Shown here: positions 1 to 11,819 of the stretch, piece after piece
Layout of the letters: each line of letters starts with the position of its first letter
Position numbering within the stretch: position 1 is the stretch's first letter
NCBI GenBank assembly: GCA_009760885.1
Contig: CM019701.1
Coordinates: forward strand, 17,584,975 to 17,648,974
DNA: 64,000 nt
From: Achatina immaculata
Taxonomy: Eukaryota > Mollusca > Gastropoda > Stylommatophora > Achatinidae
Direction: 5' to 3'
Notes under the pieces: model-generated
Told to the model about the DNA's origin: nothing
The model's input: the letters and a program-made list of their open reading frames with translations, nothing else
The model's database searches: none
Made by a program: the position numbers and the translations under genes

Positions 1-150
1 GAGAAGAACAACAGAAAGGATGTTGAGCAATAGAGGGCTCACCTGGGCAAGAGCAGAAAAAAAGGTGAAGGACAGGCATTTATGGAAAACCCTTGCGGAA
101 GCCCCATGTGCCCTGGGCACTTAAGGTTCAGAGAGAGATCTTCCTTATAT
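1..150 (+). mobile_element. LINE ORF2 3-prime fragment
   Basis: This stretch is about 85-90 percent similar by eye to the reverse complement of 56521-56660, so it is a dispersed repeat. The 56.5-kb copy ends in a (GATA)n tail, as LINE 3-prime ends in this window do. It contains the end of a decayed ORF2 reading (NRKDVEQ), with frame breaks. It is cut by the window edge on the left. Confidence 0.6.
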
Positions 151-229
151 GTTCGCTTATCTTTCTTCTTGTGTCATTCTATGTTTCTCCCTTGTATGTT
201 ATTCTACGTTTCTTCCTTATATGCAGAAC

Positions 230-443
230 AGTACCACCAAGCTTATATGCTTAGTACTAAAACAGTGCTACCAAACTTATATGTATAGTAATAGAACAGT
301 GTTATCAAGGTTATATGTATATTACTAGAACAATGAATAACACTAGAACAGTGCTACCAAACTGATATGTATAGTACAATGTATATCACTAGAACAGTGT
401 TACCAAATTTATATGTATAGTACTAGAACAGTGTTACCAAACT

Positions 444-480
<37 letters not shown>

Positions 481-1490
481 GTACTAGAACAATGTACAGT
501 ACTAGAATAATGTATAGTACTAGAACAGTGTTACCAAACTTATATGTATAGTACTAGAACAGTGCTAACAAATTTATATGAATAGTACTAGAACAGTGTT
601 ACCAAACCTATATGTATACTTCTAGAACAGTGCTACCAAACTTATATGTATAGTACTAGAACAGTGTTATCAAACTTATATGTATAGTACTAGAACAGTG
701 TTATCAAACTTATATGTATAGTACTAGAACAATGCTACCAAACTTATATGTAAAGAACTAGAATAATGTATAGTACTAGAACAGTGCTACCAAACTTATA
801 TGTAAAGAACTAGAATAATGTATAGTACTAGAACAGTGCTACCAAACTTATATGTAAAGAACTAGAATAATGTATAGTACTAGAACAGTGCTACCAAACT
901 TATATGTAAAGAACTAGAATAATGTATAGTACTAGAACAGTGCTACCAAACTTATATGTAAAGAACTAGAATAATGTATAGTACTAGAACAGTGCTACCA
1001 AACTTATGTGTATAGTATTGGAACAGTGTTATGAAAGTTATATGTATGTTATTAGAACAATATATAGTAATTAGGGTTAGAACAATGAATAATACTACAA
1101 CAGTGTTACTGAACTTATATGTATAGTATAATGTGCAGCACTAGAATAGTGTTACCAAATGTATATGTATAGTACTAGAACAATGTATAGCACTAGAACA
1201 GTGTTATCAAAATTATGTATAGTACTAGAACAATGTATAATACTAGAACAGTGTTATCAAACTTATATGTATAGTACTATAACAGAGGCACCAAACTTAT
1301 ATATATAGTAATAGAACAGTGTTACAAAACTTATATGTATAGTACTAGAACAGTGTTACAAAACTTATATGTATAGTACTAGAACAGTGTTACCAAACGT
1401 ACATGTATGGTACTAGAATAATATATAATACTAGGACAGAGTAATCAAATTTATATGTGTAGTACTAGAACAGTGCTACTAGAACAGTCT
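230..1490. repeat. Minisatellite, about 35-bp unit with 52-bp higher-order form
   Basis: The repeated unit contains GTACTAGAACAGTG then TACCAAACTTATATG. Between 720 and 1010 a longer unit containing TAAAGAACTAGAATAATG is repeated five times almost identically, a recent local amplification. No coding content. Confidence 0.9.
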
Positions 1491-1725
1491 TGACTGAATG
1501 ATTATAATGACTGAGCTAATAGTAATGATTGAATAAACTATATGAGTAAGAAATAGTAATGACTGAATAAACTATATGAGTAAGAAATAGCAATGACTGA
1601 ATAAACTATATGAGTAAGAAGTAGCAAGACTGAATAAACTATATGAGTAAGAAATAGTAATGACTGAATAAACTATATGATTAAGAAGTAGCAAGACTGA
1701 ATAAACTATATAGGAGGCAAGAGGT
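1490..1725. repeat. Minisatellite, about 34-bp unit
   Basis: Units contain GAATAAACTATATGAGTAAG followed by AAATAGTAATGACT or AAGTAGCAAGACT. About six copies. Confidence 0.85.
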
Positions 1726-1939
1726 AAGTACCAACAACTATTTAAGGTAGATGAGTAGAATATGAAACATTGACCAGTTAAAATGTTTGAAAGAAAGAAA
1801 TGAGAAATAAAGAAGGACACCAACTAAGCTAGTGGAGGGAACTAAGAATAAGGTGAGCTGTCAACCCATGCTACACAAACACTGGGAAGGTGAGTAGGAG
1901 AAGCACATCCTAGGAAACAAAATAATGAAAGTTGTGACA

Positions 1940-2085
1940 CCTGAGAGTTATATCTGAGAGATTAAAAAAGTAATATCTGAGAGATTAAAAAAGTAATATC
2001 TGAGAGATTAAAAAAGTAATATCTGAGAGATTAAAAAAGTAATATCTGAGAGATAAAAAGTAAAATCTGGGAGATAAAAAAGAAA
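1940..2085. repeat. Minisatellite, 23-bp unit
   Basis: Unit ATATCTGAGAGATTAAAAAA plus GT, about six copies, ending 10 bp before the target duplication of the foldback element. Confidence 0.85.
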
Positions 2086-2108
2086 GAAAGGGTGCCCTAA
2101 GTTATGAG

Positions 2109-2484
2109 GTAGATAGAGGTGTATGGTGCAGTTTTACAAAGTGAGGGAGGAAGTGAGCAAGGTGAGAAAAAAACGAATATAAAGTATGAGAATGTATAAA
2201 TGAAAAACATACAACATCCGATATTTCGGCGTGAGCCTTATTCGAGGATACATGCAAAAACAAAATACAAACATATATTGTATTTTGTTTTTGCATGTAT
2301 CCTCGAATAAGGCTCACGCCGAAATATCGGATGTTGTATGTTTTTCATTTATACATTCTCATACTTTATATTCGTTTTTTTCTCACCTTGCTCACTTCCT
2401 CCCTCACTTTGTAAAACTGCACCATACACCTCTATCTACCTTATTTATATTAACCAGTTTTACTGCAGTCGCCATCCCTTTTAT
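2109..2484 (+). mobile_element. Foldback element with identical 162-bp inverted arms (Penelope-like terminal sequence)
   Basis: Arms 2109-2270 and 2278-2439 are exact reverse complements by eye, separated by only 7 nt. The right arm continues into a unique tail (2440-2484) ending CGCCATCCCTTTTAT. The insertion is bounded by a 14-bp direct repeat CCCTAAGTTATGAG at 2095-2108 and 2485-2498. Each arm carries AAGGCTCACGCCGAAAT, a motif of the type found in Penelope-like pLTRs. The structure (inverted truncated arm, direct arm, tail, long target duplication) matches what is known of Penelope-like insertions; the class assignment is inferred. Non-coding. Confidence 0.8.
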
Positions 2485-2498
2485 CCCTAAGTTATGAG

Positions 2499-2640
2499 AT
2501 GATACTTCAGCACAAAACTGAGATGATACTTCAGCACAAAACTGAGATAATACATCAGCACAAAACTGAGATGATACATCAGCACAAAACTGAGATGATA
2601 CATCAGCACAAAACTGAGATGATACATCACATAAAATTCA
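2499..2640. repeat. Minisatellite, 24-bp unit
   Basis: Unit GATGATACATCAGCACAAAA plus CTGA, about six copies, directly after the foldback element's right target duplication. Confidence 0.88.
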
Positions 2641-2937
2641 CATCTTATATGATGCTTACACAGAGTATGCTAATGAGACAAATGAACAGTCATATTCATT
2701 CCCTGATCAGATTTTGGATTTAGGATGAACAAAAGTTTCCATGAAACAGATAAATGAGAAAAAAGGAGTATACTACCAGACTGGAGCTTTCATGGACCAA
2801 AACAAGCACTCAGTTTGGCAAACAGAAACATATTATGGAAGATCTCACAAGAAGACATTACTAGACTGCAGCAGGGAGAAGAATACAAATATAAAGGTGT
2901 TGTTAGAGCAAATGGGAAGGCCATGTCTTTTCATCAT

Positions 2938-3110
2938 TACTGTTCATGATACATCTATCATCTGTGTTGTTCATGATACATCTATCATCTGTGCTGTTCA
3001 TGACACATCTATCATCTGTGCTGTTCATGAAATATATATTATCTGTGCTCTTTATGATATATCTATCATCTGTGCTGTTTGTGATATATCTATCACATGT
3101 GCTGTTTAAG
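2938..3110. repeat. Minisatellite, 27-bp unit
   Basis: Unit GTTCATGATACATCTATCAT plus CTGTGCT, about six copies. Because 27 is a multiple of 3, one frame stays open, but this is not a gene. Confidence 0.85.
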
Positions 3111-3224
3111 ATATAAACATACAGAAGCAGTCACGACACAAATGATGAATACTACCAAGATAAGAATGGGCAACAAAAATCCACATAAAAGATCTAACAT
3201 ACTACCAAGATAAGAATCAGCCAG

Positions 3225-3660
3225 TCAGTCAGTCATTTGCATGTCCCTTGCGGAACTTTGTCTCCATAACATCTTTCCTGTAGGCCTCTCAGTTGTAAGC
3301 AAGATGGCCTGCTGCTGATGCATCCATTTCTAGATTATCAACGATGTCTTGCAGCCATCTTCTCCTTGGCCTTCCTCTCTTTCTTTTTTCCCATTATGTA
3401 CCCTTCCAAGACGGTCTACTCTAGATTATCATGACGTCTATTGTGTCCAAAATATCTACGTTTTCTCTCTTTAATCCTCTTTACTAGCCAGCCTTCTCAA
3501 TATTACGTTCTTGTAGTATAGATATATTTGTTCTTTTTTGTGTCCATGATATTTGAAGGACTCTTCTATAGCATTTACATTCAAAGACATTTATGTGTTT
3601 CTCAGCTGTTTTGTTAAGTGTCCAGGTCTCGCCAAGATAAGAATGGGCAACAAAAATCTA
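3225..3660 (-). mobile_element. LINE family 1, ORF2 C-terminal fragment with 3-prime tail
   Basis: Same family as 5862-6356, 21330-22180, 22383-22558 and 31495-31860. The minus strand encodes a degraded version of the C-terminal stretch containing GKRKRGRPRRRWLQ and ends in a tail of GACT repeats (3225-3240). Several frameshifts; inactive. Confidence 0.8.
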
Positions 3661-3674
3661 TATAAAGGAATCTT

Positions 3675-3800
3675 GACCTGATCTCATCCATTCATTCATG
3701 TCCTTCCTCGGTGGCCAGCTGAGCCAGTATGCCTTGTGGTGTCTCACAGGGCAGCAAAATATTCTCTCCACTTCTCACGGTCTGTGGCCAACCTTCACAT
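3675..3800 (-). mobile_element. Short LINE 3-prime fragment
   Basis: The minus strand reads ATDREKWRENILLPCETPQG-like sequence ending near a GAATGAATGGATGA tail, the form of an ORF2 end in other LINEs. It is short and its family is unsure. Confidence 0.45.
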
Positions 3801-3824
3801 GGTGCCCCCACTCCACCTGTGCTA

Positions 3825-4446
3825 TATGCTACTCATGTATTCTTCCAAAACCAAGTCTAGACATGTTTAAAAAACAAGTTCATCTTACTCAGCTGCCCAC
3901 CTTTGGAATGCCATACCAACTCATATAAAACTTAAAAGTAATATGCATTCTTATAATTTCAGTCTTTCTCAATATCTGTTTGAGATGGACTATATGCCTT
4001 CTTAACATGTATTTGTGTTTATGTGCATGTATATATATGTATGAATATGTGTAAGTAGGTATTCATTTATGTGTGCATGTCTATACATGTGTATGCATAT
4101 ATTATCTATGTGTATGTGTATGCATATATATCTATGTGTGTATGTATGAATGTGTATTATGTATGTATGTGTATTACAAACACATATGTGTATATATGTA
4201 TGGATATATATGCGTTTATATACATATAAATGTAAATGTATACATATATATGTATGTGCGACAGTATATATTTATGTGTATACATATATATGTGTGTATA
4301 CATGTATATAACAGCATGTGTTTGTATATTTCTGGTATGTATTTGCATGTGTGTGTGAATATATGTATCTGCATTTACTTGCATATATGAAAAGTATAGA
4401 TATATATATACTGTCAAAGTCTAAACTGATTTAAAGCATGGCTTGA
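3825..4446 (+). mobile_element. LINE family 2, ORF2 end plus 3-prime UTR
   Basis: The start encodes PKPSLDMFKKQVHLTQLP, matching the ORF2 end of the large LINE at 36058-36432 (PKPRLDMFKKKLLLLNCPP). The 3-prime UTR contains an expanded TG/TA-rich tract (4020-4410) and then GTCAAAGTCTAAACTGATTT, shared with 10923-10945. Truncated both sides. Confidence 0.8.
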
Positions 4447-4449
4447 AAT

Positions 4450-5560
4450 CAAAATTCTGCCCCTCAAATATGGTGTCATTTTTAACAAAGTTAAGTTTGT
4501 TCACAGAATTCTGTTGCACAATGCTTTGCCTTACTTGTGGTCACTGTTTATATTATAAGCTAAATATAGCCAGCGTTTAAAAAACTGTCTTCTTCCTAAA
4601 CCCAGGATTGATCTGTACAAGAAAAGCCTTGCATACTCTGCAGTACAGCTCTGGAACATCCTCCCCTACCATTTAAAATCCATTAGTAATACTTTATCCT
4701 TTAACTCAAACCTGTTTCATTATTTACTTGCTTGTAATGACATGCCTCCATAGAATAAGCAACACTCTCTCAACCCATGACCTACCAGTCATCAAGTAGC
4801 AAAATGACATAGTTCAAAAAGTAACTTGTTAGATACTGTTAGAAGTTATTTTAGTGTTTGTTAAAAGACATATGTTAGAAGATCTGTACTGACAATGTAT
4901 TTTTATTTATGTATATGTCTGTGTGTGCGTGTATGTATGTGTGAGAGCTATTTTATTAGGTTAATTACTTCTTGTCTTTTACTTTGAGTGTAATAGTTTA
5001 ATCTTACACTCTTCTTACTTCTTGTCTTTTACTTTGAGTGTAATAGTTTTTCTTACACTCTTCTTACTTCTTGTCTTTTACTTTGAGTGTAATAGTTTAA
5101 TCTTACACTCTTCTTACTTCTTGTCTTTTACTTTGAGTGTAATAGTTTAATCTTACACTCTTCTTACTTCTTGTCTTTTACTTTGAGTGTAATAGTTTAA
5201 TCTTACACTCTTCTTACTTCTTGTCTTTTACTTTGAGTGTAATAGTTTTTCTTACACTCTTCTTACTTCTTGTCTTTTACTTTGAGTGTAATAGTTTAAT
5301 CTTACACTCTTCTTACTTCTTGTCTTTTACTTTGAGTGTAATAGTTTAATCTTACACTCTTCTTACTTCTTGTCTTTTACTTTGAGTGTAATAGTTTAAT
5401 CTTACACTCTTCTGATATGCTTTTTTGCTCCTAATTTAATGTGTGTATCCAGTGTATGGGAAGAATGAAAGATGGAGTGATGAGGGACAGGCCTGTGTGA
5501 CCAATTCTTTACCTTTTAAAAATAAAGATCATTCATTCATTCGTTCATTCATTCATTCAT
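4450..5560 (+). mobile_element. LINE family 2 relative, ORF2 end and 3-prime UTR
   Basis: The segment 4480-4750 encodes HRILLHNALPYLWSLF and LPKPRIDLYKKSLAYSAVQL, a typical CR1/L2-like ORF2 tail, with stops. The 3-prime UTR matches the reverse complement of 29120-29490 and ends in TTTTAAAAATAAAGATCATT followed by an ATTC tail (5527-5587). A 50-bp minisatellite grew inside this UTR (4966-5412), absent from the 29-kb copy. Confidence 0.82.
4966..5412. repeat. Minisatellite, 50-bp unit inside a LINE 3-prime UTR
   Basis: Unit begins TTACTTCTTGTCTTTTACTT and includes GAGTGTAATAGTTTAATC; about nine copies, some 48 bp. The single-copy form is visible in the related LINE at 29280-29330. Confidence 0.92.
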
Positions 5561-5669
5561 GCATTCATTCATGCATTCATTCATTCAATATCAGGGTCAC
5601 ATTATGTGTAACAAGAAAGTGCACATCTTGAATGTCTTTTCAATATTGTATTCACCAACAGACATTTTA

Positions 5670-6405
5670 GACAAACTGTTTTAATATTGTAGTGATCTAA
5701 AGATTTCACTGTCTACACAGGTTGTTCTAATATTGTAGTGATCTAAAGATTTCACTGTCTACACAGGTTGCTCTAATATTGTAGTGATCTAAAGATTTCA
5801 CTATCTACACAAGCTGTTCTAATGTTGTAGTGATCTAAAGATTTTACTGTCTATACAAGCTAAAGAATCTGTGGAGAGGAGCAGACAGAACTACAAAAAT
5901 AAGATTTTTAAGGGCATGCATCTTTCCCATCGCAACATATGCCTGTGAGACCTGGACACTTAACAAAACAGCTGAGAAACACATAAATGCCTTTGAATGT
6001 AAATGCTACAGAAGAGTTCTCCAAATATCGTGGACACAAAAAAGAACAAATATATCTATACTACAAGAGCTTAATATTGAAGAAGGCTGGCTAGTAAAGA
6101 GGATTAAAGAGAGGAAACTTACATATTTTGGACACATTAAACGTCATGATAATTTCGAGAAGACCGTATTGGAAGGATACATAATGGGAAAAAGAAAAAG
6201 AGGAAGACCAAAACGAAGATGGCTGCAAGACATCGTTGACGATCTGCAAATGGATGCAGCAGCAGCAGGCCATCTTGGTCATAACCGAGAGGCCTACAGG
6301 AGAGCTGTTAGGGAGGCAAAGTTCCGCAAGGGACATGCAAATGAATGAATGAATGAACAAGCTGTTCTAATGTTGCAGTTACATAAAGATTTCACCGTCT
6401 AGAAT
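5670..6405. repeat. Minisatellite, 46-bp unit, split by a LINE insertion
   Basis: Unit begins GTTGTTCTAATATTGTAGTG and includes CTAAAGATTTCACTGTCTAC. Four copies lie at 5670-5861 and one resumes at 6357-6405 after the LINE at 5862-6356. Confidence 0.85.
5862..6356 (+). mobile_element. LINE family 1, ORF2 C-terminal fragment with target duplication
   Basis: The plus strand encodes LKNLWRGADRTTKIRFLRAC, then TYACETWTLNKTAEKHINAF, then ERKLTYFGHIKRHD and GKRKRGRPKRRWLQDIVDDL, ending EAKFRKGHANE. This is a typical C-terminal part of a non-LTR retrotransposon ORF2. It ends in a GAAT tail and is flanked by ACAAGCT (5855-5861 and 6357-6363). 5-prime truncated on insertion, with few lesions, so relatively young. 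Confidence 0.87.
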
Positions 6406-6654
6406 TACTTCTTCATTTCTAATGTTTGAAGTCGTTCACTCTGCAGTAAGCGCTGGCTGGAGCGCTTCATAATGAAACTTACTCCCCCCCGACGAGTATT
6501 CTGAGAAAATCACAAGATAAGGAATATAAACACCCCCCACCTCCTCCCACATAGTCATTTCACGTGTCCACAAACAATTCTTATGATGATGTTTAGTCTG
6601 CAAAATGTGACATTTCTTTTTTTAACTAGACTTTTGATTTGTGATACCGGAGGC

Positions 6655-7005
6655 AAACGACAAACTTCGACATACACAGAAACACAAACAGCGACGCAGA
6701 CATAAACACAAACAGCAATAGAAACAGAGACACAAAGATAGGTAGAAACAGAGATACAAACATCAGTAGAAACAGAGACACAGACAGCGACAGAAACAGA
6801 AACACACACAGTGATAGAAACAGAGACACAAAGATCAGTAGAAACAGAGGCACGGACAGCGAGAGAAACAGAGACACAGACAGCGATAGAAACAGAGACA
6901 GACAGCGATAGAAACAGAGATACAGACAGCGATAGAAACAGAGACAGACAGCGATAGAAACAGAGACACAGACAGCGATAGAAACAGAGACAGACAGCGA
7001 TAGGG
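6655..7005. repeat. Minisatellite, 18-30 bp units (CAGCGATAGAAACAGAGACA)
   Basis: Purine-rich variable-length unit; the long minus-strand frame through it is a repeat product. Confidence 0.85.
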
Positions 7006-7419
7006 AGATTTTGACGAAAATAAAGAAAGAGAGTAGAATTAGAGCTTAAAACAGCTTTCTGTACACGTCCGGTTACATGATGCACTATCTCCTCCTCCTC
7101 CATCATCATCATAATCATCATCATTAGAGAAAAAACTATTGTATTTCTAATTGTTACTACGAGATACATTAAACAAGAGGCAATATTTAACTAAAGCTCT
7201 GTATGAGCTACAAACCTCCAGCACAAAAAAGGGGACAGGAAAAGAGCAGTTTTGAAAATCTACACGCATCACGTAGACAAAACAAGAAGAAAGCAGCTAT
7301 TAACGAGTGACTGAGAACTGAACGTGTTTTTCAAGTGATAAATCATCAATCACAACTCAACAGTCCTGATCGTATAAATGTAAACTCTCCATGAAATGTT
7401 TACTGATATCTCTCATAGT

Positions 7420-8080
7420 GACAGCATCATGTCACAATGTCACAATATCATGTCGCACACGATATTGCCACAACATCATGTCACACACGATATTGTTACA
7501 ACATAATGTCACACATGAGAGTGGCACGGCATAATGTCACACAAGCGAGTGTTACAACATCACGTCACGCATGAGAGTGTTACAACATCATGTCACACAC
7601 GAGAACCTTACAACATCATGTCACACACGAGAACCTTACAACATCATGTCACACATGAGAGCCTTGCAACATCATGCCACACATGAGACTGTTCTATCAC
7701 ACACAAGATTGTAACAACATTATGTCACACACACGAGAATGTAACAATATTATGTCACACACACGAGAATGTAACAATATTATGTCACACACACGAGAAT
7801 GTAACAATATTATGTCACACACACACACACGAGAATGTAACAATATTATGTCACAAACACGAGAATGTAACAACATTATGTCACACACACGAGAATGTAA
7901 CAATATTATGTCACACACGAGAATGTAACAATATTATGTCACACACACACGAGAATGTAACAATATGATGTCACACACGAGAATGTAACAATATTATGTC
8001 ACACACACACGAGAATGTAACAATATGATGTCACACACGAGAATGTAACAATATGATGCCACACGCGAGAATGTAACAGA
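7420..8080. repeat. Minisatellite, about 30-bp unit
   Basis: Unit ACGAGAATGTAACAATATTA plus TGTCACACAC with (CA)n length variation; earlier copies (7420-7690) are more diverged. Confidence 0.9.
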
Positions 8081-8394
8081 TCTGGTAATGACATCACCGG
8101 CCCTACATACAACAAAGATACAGAATCTGGAGAGCGCAGGCCAGGAAAGAAACGGGTGAGAGAGAGAGACAGACAGAGAGAGAGAGAGGGAGGGACAGAG
8201 AGATTTTCAGACGAAGAACACATATTTACAAAAAGTAGACATTCTGCTGTAGGTTGCTTTGTTCCTAAAATAATCTGCACTGCATGTCTCTCACACGTGG
8301 CGTTGATAGAAGTTAGTAAGAACACACAGGAGCAGATTTTCTGCCGTTCTAGGATGACAGGTTAGGAGTTTCAGACTAAAACTGCTGCGTTGTT

Positions 8395-9300
8395 TTTCTC
8401 CTGTTAGTTACTGCTTTATTCAAGTTTTCTTCCTAGAGTATCTGTTACCTCTTCTCTGTTAGTTATTGCTTTATTCAAGTTTTCTTCCTAGAGTATCTGT
8501 TACCTCTTCTCTGTTAGTTACTGCTTTATTCAAGTTTTCTTCCTAGAGTATCTGTTACCTCTTCTCTGTTAGTTATTGCTTTATTCAAGTTTTCTTCCTA
8601 GAGTATCTGTTACTTACCTCTTCTCTGTTAGTTACTGCTTTATTCAAGTTTTCTTCCTAGAGTATCTGTTACCTCTTCTCTGTTAGTTATTGCTTTATTC
8701 AAGTTTTCTTCCTAGAGTATCTGTTACCTCTTCTCTGTTAGTTATTGCTTTATTCAAGTTTTCTTCCTAGAGTATCTGTTACTTACCTCTTCTCTGTTAG
8801 TTATTGCTTTATTCAAGTTTTCTTTCTAGAGTATCTGTTACCTCTTCTCTGTTAGTTATTGCTTTATTCAAGTTTTCTTTCTAGAGTATCTGTTACCTCT
8901 TCTCTGTTAGTTATTGCTTTATTCAAGTTTTCTTTCTAGAGTATCTGTTACCTCTTCTCTGTTAGTTATTGCTTTATTCAAGTTTTCTTCCTAGAGTATC
9001 TGTTACTTACCTCTTCTCTGTTAGTTATTGCTTTATTCAAGTTTTCTTCCTAGAGTATCTGTTACCTCTTCTCTGTTAGTTATTGCTTTATTCAAGTTTT
9101 CTTTCTAGAGTATCTGTTACCTCTTCTCTGTTAGTTATCGCTTTCTTCTTCCTCGAGTATCTGTTACATCTTCTCTGTTAGTTATCGCTTTCTTCTTCCT
9201 CGAGTATCTGTTACATCTTCTCTGTTAGTTACCGCTTTCTTCTTCCCTGAGCATCTGTTACATCTTCTCTGTTAGTTATCGCTTTCTTCTTCCCTGAGTA
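8395..9300. repeat. Minisatellite, 55-bp unit
   Basis: Unit begins CTCTGTTAGTTATTGCTTTA and includes TTCTTCCTAGAGTATCTGTT. About 16 copies; some are 59 bp through a TACT duplication; copies after 9120 are shorter. Confidence 0.92.
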
Positions 9301-9529
9301 TCTATGACCACCTGTCTTCGTTATTCATCTTTTTTTTCAGGTTAATATTTTAGAAGTCAATTTCGCTGATTAAATTGTTTATGAAAACGTTGCTCCAAAG
9401 ATTACTGTAAATATTATCATTATCCCAAATCAGTTCTCTGATATCTTTGACCATATCTTCTGCGTCATGAAAAAACCGCCAAGGAAACACACTTCCTTGT
9501 CTGTCTATTTTTTTAATCATCTAAGCTGA

Positions 9530-10400
9530 ATTGTATTGCTGCACATTTTCTGTCTGACTACGTTGTATTGCTGCATATCTTCTATCCTGGTCTGACTACT
9601 TTGTATTGCTGCATATCTTCTATCCTGGTCTGATTACTTTGTATTGCTGCATATCTTCTATCCTGGTCTGATTACTTTGTATTGCTGCATATCTTCTATC
9701 CTGATCTGATTACTTTGTATTGCTGAATATCTTCTATCCTGGTCTGACTACTTTTTATTGCTGCATATCTTCTATCCTGGTCTGATTACTTTGTATTGCT
9801 GCATATTTTCTATCCTGATCTGATTACTTTGTATTGCTGCATATCTTCTATCCTGGTCTGATTACTTTGTATTGCTGCATATCTTCTATCCTGGTCTGAT
9901 TACTTTGTATTGCTGCATATCTTCTATCCTGGTCTGATTACTTTGTATTGCTGCACATCTTCTATCCTGATCTGATTACTTTGTATTGCTGCATATCTTC
10001 TATCCTGATCTGATTACTTTGTATTGCTGCACATCTTCTATCCTGATCTTGCTACTTTGTATTGCTGCACATCTTCTATCAAGATCTGAGTACGTTGTAT
10101 TGCTGCACATTTTCCATCCTGATCTGACTACTTTGTATTGCTGCACATCTTCTATCCTGGTCTGACTACTTTATATTGCTGCACATTTTCTATCCTGGTC
10201 TGACTACTTTATATTGCTGCACATCTTCTATCCTGGTCTGACTACTTTATATTGCTGCACATCTTCTATCCTGGTCTGACTACTTTATATTGCTGCACAT
10301 CTTCTATCCTGGTCTGACTACTTTATATTGCTGCACATCTTCTATCCTGGTCTGACTACTTTATATTGCTGCACATCTTCTATCAAGGTCTAACCGCTTT
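9530..10400. repeat. Minisatellite, 38-bp unit
   Basis: Unit CTGATTACTTTGTATTGCTG plus CATATCTTCTATCCTGGT, about 22 copies with variant blocks (CACATC versus CATATC; TTATAT versus TTGTAT). Confidence 0.92.
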
Positions 10401-10404
10401 GTAT

Positions 10405-11245
10405 TGCTCCGTTTTAAAAAAAAGCTTCTCTTCCCCATTTGCCCACTATTGGAATGCCCTACCAACTCATGTAAAACTTATAAGTAATATTCGTTCTTAT
10501 AACTTCAAACTTCAGCAACATCTGTTTGATATGGACTATACGTCTCCCTAAAATATATTTGTGTCTATGTGTATTGTATACATGTATGAATATGTATATG
10601 TATAGATATATGTGTTAATGTCTGTGTATGTATGTATGTGTGTGCATTATGTACATATGTGTATTACAAGGATATACATATATATATATATATATAATTT
10701 GGATGTTTATGTGGATATACATATATATGTATATATATACATTAAATGTGTATGTGTACGTATGTGACAGCATATATTTATGTGTATACATACATATATG
10801 TATATATATATATATATGTACGTGTATATGTATGTGTGTGTTTGTATATTTGTGGTATGTATTTGCTTTTGTCTGTGAATATATGTATCTGCATGTACTT
10901 GCGTACATGGTCAGTATATATACTGTCAAAGTCTAAATTAGTTTAAAGTATGGCTTGATTGTTGTATTTTTTAAATACTGCTTTTCCATAAATTTGTTAG
11001 TTTTGAATTAATTTAAGAATGTAAGTTTATTTCTCGTAGCTGGATAAATTAGAGTTTGGAGTGTATGGACAAGAGATACGAGTTTATTATTTATGTATTC
11101 ATTTGCTTGTTTCTTTATGCTTGTTATGCTCATTAACAAACACTGAATGACTGTGACTGAGTGAAAGCTGTATGATGAAGGGCAGAATGGTAGACGGGCC
11201 TGCGTACCCTTTGAAAATAAGATATGTTCGTTTGTTCGGTCTCTC
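10405..11245 (+). mobile_element. LINE family 2, ORF2 end and 3-prime UTR
   Basis: Encodes KKSFSSPFAHYWNALPTHVK and YNFKLQQHLFDMDYTSP, matching other family 2 ORF2 ends. The 3-prime UTR contains a TG/TA tract (10560-10925), then sequence matching the reverse complement of 35670-36000, and ends GAAAATAAGATATGTTCGTT with a GTTC tail. 5-prime truncated into the 38-bp array. Confidence 0.83.
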
Positions 11246-11394
11246 ATGTCTGGTGTTGCGAACGAAGAAGAAGAAGATGTCTGGTGTAAACAGTCCTTTC
11301 ATGTCTTCTTTCATGTTTACTGTAGCTTTCAATAGTTAGGAGTTGATCTAAGAGTTTTTTTTAACTACTTTGTAGTTCCGGTCCTCAGCGATGT

Positions 11395-11396
11395 CG

Positions 11397-11435
<39 letters not shown>

Positions 11436-11510
11436 TAGATAGATAGAAATTGATTGATTGATTGATGTTTATTTCAAAAGTGTTCAGAATTGGGCACACA
11501 GGCCCATCTG
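11395..11510. repeat. Microsatellite cluster plus LINE 3-prime scrap (minus)
   Basis: (GACA)n, (GATA)n and (GATT)n in series (11396-11465), then TTTATTTCAAAAGTGTTCAG and GGGCACACAGGCCCATCTGA, the reversed 3-prime end of a family 2 LINE. A (GA)n tract follows to 11560. Confidence 0.75.
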
Positions 11511-11819
11511 ACAGAGAGAGAGAGAGAGAGAGAGAGTGAGAGAGAGAGAGAGAGAGAGTGAAATGGTTCCTCTTACTTCCGGAATACTAACATACAAAAA
11601 GAATACAACACACAAAACAGAAGACACTCATATAAAAGGAAATACTGACACACAGAAAAGAATACAATGCACGGAACAGAATACTGACATACAAATAATT
11701 GACTTATAAAACAAAATACTGACATACAAAAAAGAATGCTGATATACAAAACAAACTGACATGCAGACAAAACGCACAGATCTAAAAATACTGACATATA
11801 AACCAAAATACAGACTTAG

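Noticed and set aside
4073..4417. Cys/Tyr/Ile-rich frames on both strands (also 10615-10946)
   Set aside because: Translations of TG/TA-rich simple sequence in LINE 3-prime UTRs.
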